Positions 12,326-20,740 of a stretch of DNA of 64,000 bases are shown here, one piece after another. Source of the stretch: Meconema thalassinum (Eukaryota; Arthropoda; Insecta; Orthoptera; Tettigoniidae). The notes beneath the pieces were generated by a model. That model did not search any database and was not told where the DNA came from. It saw only the letters and a list, made by a program, of their open reading frames with translations. The stretch is from assembly GCA_946902985.2 (NCBI GenBank), contig OX336388.2, forward strand, positions 226,446,467 to 226,510,466, read 5' to 3'. The position numbers were made by a program, and so were the translations under genes. The stretch's first letter is position 1, and every line of letters begins with the position of its first letter.

Positions 12326-14365
12326 ATCTATATATATAAAAATCAATGTAACGTGATAGTTTGTCTGTGGGTGGGTATGTATGTCTCCTATGCGTTCATA
12401 TACCATTCGTCCGATTGCGATGAAACTTGGGTGAGATGTTGAGTACACTCCAAGGAAGGTTTCTGACTTAGTAAATCCATTTTACAATAGGTAGCGCACG
12501 CGTAGATTGAACAAATGAGCGACGATGCGCGAAGCATTTCAACAAAGTCCCGTATGTGTTCATATACCATTCGTCCGATAGCGATGAAACTTGGGTGAGA
12601 TGTTGTGTACACTTACGTGAAGGTTTCAAAATTAGTGAATACATTTCACAGTAGATAGCGCACGAGTAGATTCAACAAATGAGCGACGACACGCAAAGCG
12701 TTTCAACAAAGTCCCGTATGCATTCATATACCATTCGTCCGATAGCTATGAAACTTGCGTAAAATGTAGTGTACACTGCAGGGAAAATTTCTGGCTTAGT
12801 ACATCCACTTTACAATAGGCAGCGCACGAGAAGATTCAACGAATGAGCTACGACGCGCGAAGCATTTCAACAAAGTCACGTTTGCGTTCATATACCATTC
12901 GTCCGATAGCGATGAAACTAGGCTGAGATTTTGTACGCACTCCAGGGAAGGTTTCTAGCTTAGTAAATCCCTTTAAAATAGGTAGAGCACGAGTAGAATC
13001 AACAAATGAGCGACGACGCGCGAAGCGTTTCAACAAAGTCCCATATAATTTCATATACCATTCATCCGATAGCGATGAAACTTGGGTGAGATGTTGTGTA
13101 CACTCCAGGGAAGGTTTCTGGCTTAGTACATACATTTTACAATAGGTAGCGCACCAGTAGATTCAACAAATGAGCGATGACACGCGAAGCGATTCAACAA
13201 AGTCCCGTATAATGTCATATACGAGTCGTCTGATAGTGATAAATATTTGGTGAATTGCTGTGTACACTCCAGGAAAGGTTTCTGGCTAAGTAAATCCATT
13301 TTACAATACGAAGCGCACGTTTATGTTCAACAAATGAGTGACTACGCGCGAAGCGTTTCGACAACGTCCCGTATACGTTCACATACCATTCATCTGATTG
13401 CGATGAAACTTGGGTGAGATTTTGTGTACACTCCAGGGAAGGTTTCTGGCTGAGTACATCCATATTACAATATGTAGCGCAAGAGTAGAATCAACAAATG
13501 AGCGACGACACGCGAAGCGTTTCAACCAAGTCCCGTATGCATGCATGTACCATTCGTCCGTAGCTATGAAACTTGGGTGAGATGTTGTGTACACGTCATG
13601 GAAAATTTCTGGCTTAGTAAATCCCCTATACAATATGCAGCGCACAAGTTGATTCAACAAATGAGGGCCGACGCGCGAAGCGTTTCAACAAAGTCCCGTA
13701 TAAGGGCATATACCATTCTGCCGTTAGCGGTGAAACTTGGGTGAAATATGGTGGACACTCCAAGGAAGGTTTCTGGCTTAGTAAATACATTTCACAGTAG
13801 GTAGCACACGAGGAGATTCGACAAATGAACGACGACACGCGGAGCGTTTCAATACAGTCCCCTATGTCTTCATATCCCATTAGTCCGATAGCGTTGAAAC
13901 TTGGGTGAGATGTTGTGGACACTTACGTGACGGTTTCTAACTTAGTAAATATATTTTACAGTAGGTAGCGCACGAGTAGATTCAACAAATGAGTGACGGA
14001 GCGCGAATCGTTTATACAAAATCAGGTATGCGTTCATATACTATTCATCCGATTGCGATGAAACATTGATCAGTTATTGTGTACCCGCCAGGGAAGAGGA
14101 CTTAGTAAATCCATTTCACAATAAGTAGCGCAAGAGTAGATGCAACAAATGGGTGACGACGCGCGAAGCGTTTCAACAAAATCCCCTATTGTGTTCATAT
14201 AACATTCTTCGATTGCGATGAAACCTTGATGAGTTATTGTGTACACGCCAGGGAAGGGCTTCGACTTAGTAATACATTTCTCAATAGGTAGCGCACGAGT
14301 AGATTCAACAAATGAGTGACAGCGCACGAATCGTTTAAACAAAACCCCCTATACATGCATATACC
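12326..14365 (+). repeat. ~165-bp tandem satellite array, left part
   Basis: Roughly twelve units begin with CATATACCATTCGTCCGAT and continue GCGATGAAACTTGGGTGAGA, AGGAAGGTTTCTGGCTTAGT, TAGCGCACGAGTAGATTCAA and CGCGAAGCGTTTCAACAAAG. Starts recur about every 160-168 bp (near 12398, 12559, 12726, 12891, 13055, 13378, 13546, 13871, 14037). A unique leader (CTATATATATAAAAATCAAT ... TTTGTCTGTGGGTGGG) precedes the array. The small frames inside are shadows. The array is cut at 14365 by the Polinton and resumes at 37498. Confidence 0.9.
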
Positions 14366-15019
14366 AGTAGGGGGGTGATGAGAGTTCCAACGCACTCCAG
14401 AACCCTCCTCTTACCACTACTAAGCCTCAGCCATGTTAAATATCTCTCGAACGCATGGTCCGATTTTGACAAATGAGGTATCGTTGGACTCGGGCTGACG
14501 TCCTCTTTGCTATGGACTACTCGTAATATTTTTGATTTTTTTTTGATTTCTTTCGTTTTCGAAAATAGGCGATAGCTTGAACACTAAACATGATAGAACG
14601 TTATGCCATGGCTCAAACGAATGGTCTTTATGACCTTTATTTTTTTATAATGACTTTTTTTACTTTTTATGCTTTTTTGAAAACACGCGAATTTTGAAAT
14701 TCCTATCTTTTGGAAACTAGGAAGTTTACAAAAAAGTTTGTTTCATGTAAATCAATGATCCCCACCCCCTCTACCCCCCAAATAAATGTCAAGTCTCTAG
14801 GATGAAAACCTGTAGTAGTGGGATGAGGGGAAAGCTGCTTAAAAAAGCAAGTGGTGAGCCCCTGCGACCTTGGAATGGAAGGAGCCATGCTAGGAGGGCG
14901 TGCTTGGATTCATTTTTTTCGTCTCGTTGTGCTCTTTACGGGAATGTAGGTGTCGAAAAGGTGAAAATTTGTAAACACAGTTTTTTTGGGGGAAAAACGT
15001 GATTTTGAACGTTTTGCTA

Positions 15020-15400
15020 TATCTCGCGAACTAATCATGCTAGAGGCGTGTACGACGGGTCCAAGGACTCGGGGTGACGTCCTCCTTGCTATATATCACT
15101 CGTTGCAATTTAAAAAAAAATTTGGAAACTCGATTTTGGGGTAAACACATGCTTTTTGTGATTTTGCCGATATCTCACGAACCAATAACGTTAGAGGCAT
15201 GTACGATGGGTCCAAGGATTCGGGAAGACGTCCTCTTTGCTATGGACCACTCGTTGTAATTTTAAAAAAATTGGGAAACGCGATTTTGGGGGTAAACATG
15301 TGTTTTTTGTGATTTTTGCCGATATGTCACGAACCAATAACGCTAGAGACATGTACGAGGTGTCCTAGGACTCGGGCTAACGCCCCCTTTCAAATGTGGT
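15020..15400 (+). repeat. ~147-bp direct repeats within the left inverted repeat
   Basis: Three consecutive degenerate units contain the pattern GCTAGAGGCGTGTACGA, GGGTCCAAGGACTCGGG and GACGTCCTCCTTGCTAT, then a GATTTTGCCGATATCTCACG phrase. A diverged fourth unit with TCGTTGGACTCGGGCTGACG is near 14480. The same series, inverted, occupies 34360-34740 in the right arm. Confidence 0.85.
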
Positions 15401-15884
15401 AGATATTTTTTTTCAAAAAATAATTCACATGGGTCTAACGCCATACATGTTGAAAAAACGTTTTCTTTTTCTTTACCTGTTTATAATGTCCATGAAGCGT
15501 GGTGGTTGAGAGAGATAATACGGCTGGGTGTGTGTGTGTGTGTTTCAACGAACCTGTCGCTGACCAAGGTGGCTGTGTTCAATAGATCAATCGATATTTC
15601 GACGGGTCGGTGTATGACAGAGCGAGGGTGCGTTTTTCTGATATTTTACCTTTGACGTGTAAACGGTGATGAGAACTTGATTCTATGTTGGTCGAAGCGA
15701 GTACAGAAAACAAACTTACAGGAGGTGAAGGTCATTTGAGCTTATTGGAAGGCTCCGGTCTGACTTGACAACAGGTGCAATGGAAAAAATGACCATGACG
15801 CTTGAAGGTGAAATAATCTGACCATCGTGGTGGCAGGGAAGTGCGAAAGGCGTGCACACATGTGAAACCACAGGCACGCTAAAC

Positions 15885-16112
15885 CAGTGACATCCTGTCT
15901 TGCTTCGTACGTGACAAAATGCAAGTCCATGTGACATTTGATCTACCGCAGGTGTTCACCTTGGACGTTATCTGTCCACGTGCATGATAACTGTTAACAA
16001 GTCACATCCTGTTTTGCTGCGTACGTGACAAAATGCAAGTTCATGTGAAATTTGATCCGGCACAGGTGTTCGCCTGGGACGTTAGCTGTCCACGTGCACG
16101 ATAAGAGAATGT
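15885..16112 (+). repeat. ~115-bp direct duplication at the inner edge of the left inverted repeat
   Basis: Two units share TACGTGACAAAATGCAAGT, CATGTGA(C/A)ATTTGATC, CAGGTGTTC(A/G)CCT and GTCCACGTGCA(T/C)GATAA. Multiple CACGTG-like palindromes occur in each unit. The mirror image is at 33660-33890. It lies next to the integrase side, so it could be regulatory or a replication signal; function unknown. Confidence 0.8.
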
Positions 16113-16125
16113 TCAAAGCGTGGGA

Positions 16126-16363
16126 ATCGCTGAATCAGTAAAAAGTATGATGCAACTTGTTGGAATAATGTCACAACCAATAGATAGGCAAGAGCTGCGA
16201 ACAGCATGGGTGAGAGGTGAAGGGAGGGAAAGGGGGAGGGGTAATGTATGAGAGAACACAGGTGGAAAGAGAAAGAAAAAATTTGTGGAGCTGAGGAGTG
16301 TACACATAGAGCTATAGGTGGTGTACAACATGTGTGAAAAAATAAATTAAAACTTGCACAGGT
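16126..16363. other. Polinton non-coding gap between left repeat and integrase
   Basis: Purine-rich sequence (AGGGAGGGAAAGGGGGAGGG near 16220) with no frame worth calling. It lies downstream of the integrase stop and probably holds its 3' untranslated region. Confidence 0.6.
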
Positions 16364-17311
16364 TCACACAACATGTAATTTATTGATCCAAGAATTAAAC
16401 GTAGAGTTAAACCCTAACCATTTGACGTAGAGTTTATTTCCTTTTTGTTTCAACACATTTTCCACAAGATAATGCTGAGGAAATGCTGTTTTCTGAAGTT
16501 CATGGAGATAAAATCTACCTTTTATAGGTTGATGGTTGAGGTCCTCGAGTAAATAGGTGACTGGAGTGTCCAAGTTGACTCGACGAATTCGAAATAGTTC
16601 AGTCCCCCACTGAGGCGTGTAACCTTTATTGAAGGCAGACTTAAATTTGCTCACACGAACAAAATCCCCAATGTTCAGTCGGTGACGTTTAGGATCGGCT
16701 GTTTTTATGGGGTTAAACAGTTTATCCAATCGCTGAATATTTTTAGTCACGAGGCGTGGCTTGGTCCCAATCGTTCTATGTTTGGTGTCATTGTAACGTG
16801 ACACTAGCTCAGGTAACATGTCCAACCAGCGATAACTGCCCTGAGCGGTAAACGCTTTCCACATATGGGTTTTCAATGTTCGGTTGAACCGCTCGACCAC
16901 ACTGGCTTTGAGATTGCAGTACTTGGTGTAATGGTGAATATCCTTAGATTTGAGAAAACTGGAGAAGTCCTTGTTGAAAAATTCTTTCCCCTGGTCGGTT
17001 TGTAGCAGCTGAGGTTGACGTTTGGAGTGTTGAATAATATGTTGAAAGGCCTTGGTAACTAGTGGACCAGACTTGCGACGCACAGGTTCAACAAAGGCCA
17101 TTTTGGAATAGACATCAATGACGGTCAACATATAGCGTACACCGTCGTTAACGCCAGCATAGGGTATCATTTCAACCAAGTCAGCCTGCCAAAGTTCATC
17201 CACACCTCGTGAAATCACCTTGAGTCGTGGATAGTGACGCCTAGCTGGGCGATGCAACTCGTGAGCAATACCCATTTTAATGGGTGAGGGCTTAAACAAA
17301 AATTTTGGCAT
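16364..17311 (-). CDS. INT: Polinton integrase (retroviral-type DDE, chromodomain)
   Basis: A 315-residue frame from the ATG at 17311. The catalytic core shows WQADLVEM (first Asp, about residue 44), VIDVYSK, LQTDQGKEF (second Asp, about 106) and KASVVERFNRTLK (Glu, about 140), a spacing of 34 that fits Polinton integrases. The C-terminus has a chromodomain-like end with YLVENVLKQK, LYVKWLGF and NSWI. The enzyme would join the linear element's ends to target DNA, producing the 6-bp duplication. The frame stays open upstream to 17434, but that part overlaps the next gene, and homologues begin near ELHRPAR, so 17311 is preferred. It looks intact and overlaps the neighbouring gene's stop by about 20 bp. 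It also contains AATAAA in its last codons. Confidence 0.93.
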   Translation of the reverse strand: MPKFLFKPSPIKMGIAHELHRPARRHYPRLKVISRGVDELWQADLVEMIPYAGVNDGVRYMLTVIDVYSKMAFVEPVRRKSGPLVTKAFQHIIQHSKRQPQLLQTDQGKEFFNKDFSSFLKSKDIHHYTKYCNLKASVVERFNRTLKTHMWKAFTAQGSYRWLDMLPELVSRYNDTKHRTIGTKPRLVTKNIQRLDKLFNPIKTADPKRHRLNIGDFVRVSKFKSAFNKGYTPQWGTELFRIRRVNLDTPVTYLLEDLNHQPIKGRFYLHELQKTAFPQHYLVENVLKQKGNKLYVKWLGFNSTFNSWINKLHVV

Positions 17312-18302
17312 TTCGAAGTTCTTGTTCAATTTCTTGAATTTCCCAATCGTGACCGGTATGGCCAGCTTGACGTGAAGCATGCAACAACTGTAGCCGCTGG
17401 ACGGGCTTATTGGGATTGTGCCAGTAGGTAACATTCACAAGGGGTTTTAATGGTTTAAATGTCACTCCCGAAGCGGACGCTTTACGACGAATACTCTGAC
17501 TGGTGGGAAACATTTTTGCAATGATGGTTTTATATTTTTGAGATATATTGGCATTCACTTGTTGAGCGGGATCATACTGTCTTTTGTGGGCATGGGTATC
17601 CAATAAAATGGATTTATATTTGTCAAGATCCTCTGACGTATAATCATGGGAAGAGGGGGTCCGAGAAAAGAGCAGCTTTAACAGTCCTGGCGTTAATTTA
17701 TAGTTGATGTTTTTAGTGACAGCTTTAGTACGAGCAAATTTAATGGATGAATCGCCAATTTTAAAACTATCATCCTCATAGCGAACACCATACGTGGTAT
17801 CTGTGTTTCCAATAAATAGATCGGTGAAATAGGGTTCCAATGTTGATCCATAATATTTTATTAAAATGGTTTTCAGTTGTGCTTTATGTTGTGGGGTGGC
17901 CAAGAGTTGTGAAAACGGAGACGCTCTGGAAGGGCAAGGTGTTTCGACCATGGCCAAGGATTTCTTTTTTCTCAAAAACTCTGCATGGGGTGCGGCCTTT
18001 TTTTGAGGCGTAAACACATGTTCCTCCTCATCCTCAACTTCGCTAACACTAGTCAAATCTTCCTGTTCCTCTTCCTCTTCCTCAGGGTCCTCGTGCAGCG
18101 TCTGCGTGGCTTGTGAAACGGTGGGTAGCGTTTCAGATGGCTTGAAAGAGGGTTTCAACATGGCTTTTAGCGGAGGTGCTAAATGTTGTTGAATAAACAA
18201 AGCATGATTGGCACGTGATTGTTTCAATTGACGAAACTTTTGGCGAATAGTATTTTTTGCTTTAATAATATGCTTTTTCAATTGACTCTCTGCTAACGCC
18301 AT
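17292..18302 (-). CDS. Conserved acidic Polinton protein (unknown role)
   Basis: An intact 336-residue protein. The N-terminal ~60 residues are basic and helical-looking; a strongly acidic stretch (EDPEEEEEEQ, then EVEDEEEE-like) spans about 71-95. A folded part follows with GNTDTTYGVRYEDDSFKIGD, TPGLLKLLFSR and SEDLDKYKSILLDTHA. The C-terminus has VNVTYWHNPNKPVQRLQLL and RQAGHTGHDWEIQEIEQEL. From memory, the last motif and the TPGL/LDKYK region are recurrent in arthropod and cnidarian Polintons, where the protein is uncharacterised. A virion core or scaffold role is a guess. It lies between the integrase and ATPase on one strand, suggesting a leftward transcription unit. Confidence 0.85.
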   Translation of the reverse strand: MALAESQLKKHIIKAKNTIRQKFRQLKQSRANHALFIQQHLAPPLKAMLKPSFKPSETLPTVSQATQTLHEDPEEEEEEQEDLTSVSEVEDEEEHVFTPQKKAAPHAEFLRKKKSLAMVETPCPSRASPFSQLLATPQHKAQLKTILIKYYGSTLEPYFTDLFIGNTDTTYGVRYEDDSFKIGDSSIKFARTKAVTKNINYKLTPGLLKLLFSRTPSSHDYTSEDLDKYKSILLDTHAHKRQYDPAQQVNANISQKYKTIIAKMFPTSQSIRRKASASGVTFKPLKPLVNVTYWHNPNKPVQRLQLLHASRQAGHTGHDWEIQEIEQELRNAKIFV

Positions 18303-18343
18303 GGTGTCTTGACAAATGACTTGCCGAGGAATGAGACAGGGCC

Positions 18344-19042
18344 TTAAATAGCAATAAAATGATCAAACCCTAAGCGATACCGTCCTTGGTTGAGTTCACT
18401 TTGTTTGTCAATCACTAAACAGGCATGACGTTGAGTGTTCCAGCACTTGGCACACAATTCTGTAAACATTTGAAAGGTCATGTCAGGATTCACATGTTCA
18501 TTATAAATGTGACGAGTGTTCCTCTCGTCCTGACGAAATAAAACAATGACATTGGCATTGTCACGAATCAACTGTTTGGACATTTTAGAATACGTTTGCC
18601 CAAGATAGAAGCAATCGATATGTTTGTGACGACCCATGCTGAAATAGCTTTGAATGATGCCTTGACGTTCAGTGGATACATCATCGAAAATCATGAGTGA
18701 ATCAGGCTTTACCTCATCCGGTGAAATCACATTTTCTTGCATGGAAAATGTAAAATAACCCATATTCTCTTTTTGTAATCCAGACATGACTTGATCCAGA
18801 AACACGTAGAGGGGTTGGTAGAGAGATTTTGCAAAAATATAAATATTTTGAAAACGCAGACCGTTGGGCGCTGTGATGAGCGTTAGCAAAAGATTTGTCT
18901 TTCCACAGCCGGAAGGCCCCACAATGATGCAGCGAATGGAAGATGGAAACAGTGAACCATGGCGTTGTTCACGTGATGTGGGACAGAGATGGGAAACCAT
19001 GTCCCCCACGGGGAATGACTCTTGCTGCTTAATAATCTTCAT
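18344..19042 (-). CDS. ATP: DNA-packaging ATPase (FtsK/HerA type)
   Basis: 232 residues with a Walker A motif, VGPSGCGKTNLL (residues 41-52), and a Walker B motif, SLMIFDDV (115-122). These are followed by SMGRHKHIDCFYLGQTYSK and LFRQDERNTRHIYNEHVN, the pattern of A32-like genome-packaging ATPases of Polintons, virophages and large DNA viruses. It is expected to drive DNA into preformed capsids. It is full length for a Polinton. The 42-bp gap to the next gene downstream (17292-18302) and the divergent fibre gene starting at 19135 place a likely bidirectional promoter at 19043-19134. Confidence 0.93.
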   Translation of the reverse strand: MKIIKQQESFPVGDMVSHLCPTSREQRHGSLFPSSIRCIIVGPSGCGKTNLLLTLITAPNGLRFQNIYIFAKSLYQPLYVFLDQVMSGLQKENMGYFTFSMQENVISPDEVKPDSLMIFDDVSTERQGIIQSYFSMGRHKHIDCFYLGQTYSKMSKQLIRDNANVIVLFRQDERNTRHIYNEHVNPDMTFQMFTELCAKCWNTQRHACLVIDKQSELNQGRYRLGFDHFIAI

Positions 19043-19134
19043 TTCAACTAAGGCTTAGACAGGCTAGCAGGCTGTCTATATACAGGACACCAAGCCTTGT
19101 CATAGAAACAGTAGACTGGTACTACAGGTTGACG
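19043..19134. promoter_or_regulatory. Putative divergent promoter between ATPase and fibre-like genes
   Basis: A 92-bp gap separates the minus-strand ATPase start from the plus-strand fibre-like start. It includes CTATATA near 19075-19082, which could be a TATA-like element. No other regulatory motif is evident; the role rests on position. Confidence 0.4.
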
Positions 19135-19854
19135 ATGGATGTCTTTGGACGTGCGTTGATGGCCAAAGCTAGGCCTGTTCCCATACATGATCCTAAACAA
19201 GAAACAGATCCTGCTAATAAACACTATGTGGATAGGTCAGTAGTGCCACGCACAAAACAGGGAGATTATGACTTTAAGAGAAAGCGGTTAACCCATGTAA
19301 AACATCCTCAAGTGTCTACAGACGTTACTACGAAAAAGTATGTGGATAACAAAGTGTATGAGTTTTATGACAAAGTGCCCCAGCTTACGGTGAATGGCTA
19401 TAGCGCTAATCACCATCGGATTATTCACGTGGAAGACCCACAAGACGAAGACGATGTTTGTACCAAGCGTTACATGACCTATGAAATGAAAAGGCTTTAT
19501 AAATTTATCCCATGTGTATTTTTAGTTTATCTGACAAATGAAAAACCTGTGATTGACAGAAACCATTTATCGTTAGTCCATGATCAGCACTTGACCTATG
19601 TGCTTGCTTCGGGTTTAAGCCACTATCGATTACACTATGATGGAACCATTCACATCAAATATGCCATACCTGATGAGAACCATTTACAAATAAAGATAAA
19701 TGGTCATAGGATGTTGGTCCATAACCATGAAATGGTCAATGCTGGTGACGAATTATCCTTTCACCTCATGTTGACATGGGATGAAAAGCAAGCGGGAAAA
19801 ACCATAAACGATTTCCCACTTTATGTGGAATTGGAATATACAGCCATGAAATAA
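19135..19854 (+). CDS. Fibre/spike-like protein with phage tail-fibre-type repeats
   Basis: 239 residues from the ATG at 19135 (the frame is open six bases further upstream from a TTG). The N-terminal half holds three aligned 16-residue repeats: HDPKQETDPANKHYVD (about 18-33), KHPQVSTDVTTKKYVD (about 56-71) and EDPQDEDDVCTKRYMT (about 100-115). Phage tail fibres commonly carry DP....DAATK.YVD-type repeats in triple-stranded shafts. The C-terminal ~110 residues alternate hydrophobic strands (LRLHYDGTIHIKY, LQIKINGHRMLVH, FPLYVELEYTAMK) and could form a jelly-roll or head domain. Inference: a trimeric vertex spike for attachment. It is intact and sits just upstream of capsid genes. It could instead be a structural cement protein. 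Confidence 0.7.
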   Translation: MDVFGRALMAKARPVPIHDPKQETDPANKHYVDRSVVPRTKQGDYDFKRKRLTHVKHPQVSTDVTTKKYVDNKVYEFYDKVPQLTVNGYSANHHRIIHVEDPQDEDDVCTKRYMTYEMKRLYKFIPCVFLVYLTNEKPVIDRNHLSLVHDQHLTYVLASGLSHYRLHYDGTIHIKYAIPDENHLQIKINGHRMLVHNHEMVNAGDELSFHLMLTWDEKQAGKTINDFPLYVELEYTAMK

Positions 19855-19913
19855 CCATCTGACGTTAGTTGTGATTTAAACTTTCTTGTGAAAGGTTGTT
19901 GGTCATTATCATC

Positions 19914-20378
19914 ATGGTGAAACAAAGGTATGCAGTGAGAAAGACTAAAAAAAGGACTTTGTCCTTGGCAAAGCCTGGGCTTACAACATTCGTGGACAAG
20001 CCCTTGCGAAAGAAAAAAAGAAAAAATAATGTATTGACCATAAGGAAAGCCCTTCGAGCAGCACAGAGACATGTTATTCCAAAACGTCGGCGACAGGTTT
20101 CAAACCAAGGGCGAGTGATTCCCGTCCCCAAACGAGCGGGATTTTTACCTGCATTATTTGCCGGTTTGGCTGCTCTGGGTTCACTTTTGGGCGGTGCCAG
20201 TGCAGTGGCGAAAACCATTAAAGCCGCGCAGCAGGGCAAGCAACAACTCAAAGAAAGTCAGCGACACAATGAAACGATGGAAGCGATTGCCATGGGGGCT
20301 AGAAATGCCAATCTAAAGCCAGCCTTTTATCAACAAGGATTTGGGATTTCACCATTTCGAAATATTAAAAAAAAATAA
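19914..20378 (+). CDS. Basic capsid-interior protein, adenovirus pVI/pX-like
   Basis: 154 residues from the ATG at 19914. The N-terminus is very basic (TKKRTLSLAK, LRKKKRKNN, PKRRRQ). A hydrophobic, Gly/Ala-rich stretch follows (AGFLPALFAGLAALGSLLGG, about 75-94), then an amphipathic helix (KTIKAAQQGKQQLKESQRHN) and a C-terminus with KPAFYQQGFG. This layout is seen in Polinton/adintovirus proteins likened to adenovirus pX or pVI: DNA-binding or membrane-active parts matured by the viral protease. It lies immediately before the protease gene and its stop overlaps the protease reading frame. The function assignment is inference. Confidence 0.72.
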   Translation: MVKQRYAVRKTKKRTLSLAKPGLTTFVDKPLRKKKRKNNVLTIRKALRAAQRHVIPKRRRQVSNQGRVIPVPKRAGFLPALFAGLAALGSLLGGASAVAKTIKAAQQGKQQLKESQRHNETMEAIAMGARNANLKPAFYQQGFGISPFRNIKKK

Positions 20379-20382
20379 AAAA

Positions 20383-20740
20383 TTAACCTCAGCCGTAGCA
20401 AGACATGCCCTGACGCATCAACAAGTGGAAAGCTATGCTAAACAACTAAAGCTTTCTCATTTTCGAGGTGTGTTTATGCGAAACCAATTACCCCCACGAC
20501 CCTGGAAACAGGAATGTGCTGTTGTCAATTTGGATGATCACCGAGGACCAGGAACGCATTATGTAGCTTATGTCAAAGAGGGATCCATGGTATGGTACTT
20601 TGACAGTTTTGGGAATTTGCCCCCGCCCATGGAACTAGTGACCTATTTTGGAAACAGGATCAAGATATATTATAATGTGAAACGTGAGCAAACGTTTAAC
20701 AGCCAACAGTGTGGACGTTTGTGTTTAATTTTTTTATATA
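20383..20740 (+). pseudogene. PRO: Adenain-like cysteine protease, interrupted by a LINE
   Basis: The frame holds all catalytic residues of adenovirus-type (C5/Ulp1-like) maturation proteases: His in GPGTHYVAYV, Asp in VWYFDSFGNLPPP and Cys in FNSQQCGRLCL (codon at 20710-20712). In the family it cleaves capsid precursors. Ten codons past the Cys the coding sequence is cut by the LINE insertion at 20740/20741; the last few codons lie beyond it at 23929-23975, where TAA overlaps the start of the minor capsid gene. No in-frame ATG precedes the conserved N-terminal ALTHQQVESYAKQLKL; the first is within FMRNQLPP. A start change or non-AUG start is therefore possible in addition to the insertion. 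Confidence 0.88.
20728..20740. repeat. LINE target-site duplication, left copy
   Basis: ATTTTTTTATATA here is repeated exactly at 23916-23928, flanking the minus-strand LINE. The 13-bp length fits target-primed reverse transcription. Confidence 0.93.

Larger units (their letters stand above)
14366..16125 (+). repeat. Polinton left terminal inverted repeat
   Basis: About 1760 bp matched in inverse orientation at 33641-37497 (that copy is split by an insertion), with only scattered differences between the two arms. It begins at the AG terminus and ends near GTTCAAAGCGTGGGA. The short frames here are mirrored in the right arm and are not genes. It contains two sets of internal direct repeats, listed separately. 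Confidence 0.95.

Noticed and set aside
12388..14342. Series of 74-98-residue minus-strand frames with similar sequences
   Set aside because: They repeat with the ~165-bp satellite and are not genes.
15716..15937. 73-residue frame also present at 33829-34050
   Set aside because: It is mirrored only because it lies in the Polinton inverted repeats; no family motif and short.
19865..20251. 128-residue minus-strand frame over the pVI-like gene
   Set aside because: Antisense shadow of the basic, compositionally biased plus-strand gene.
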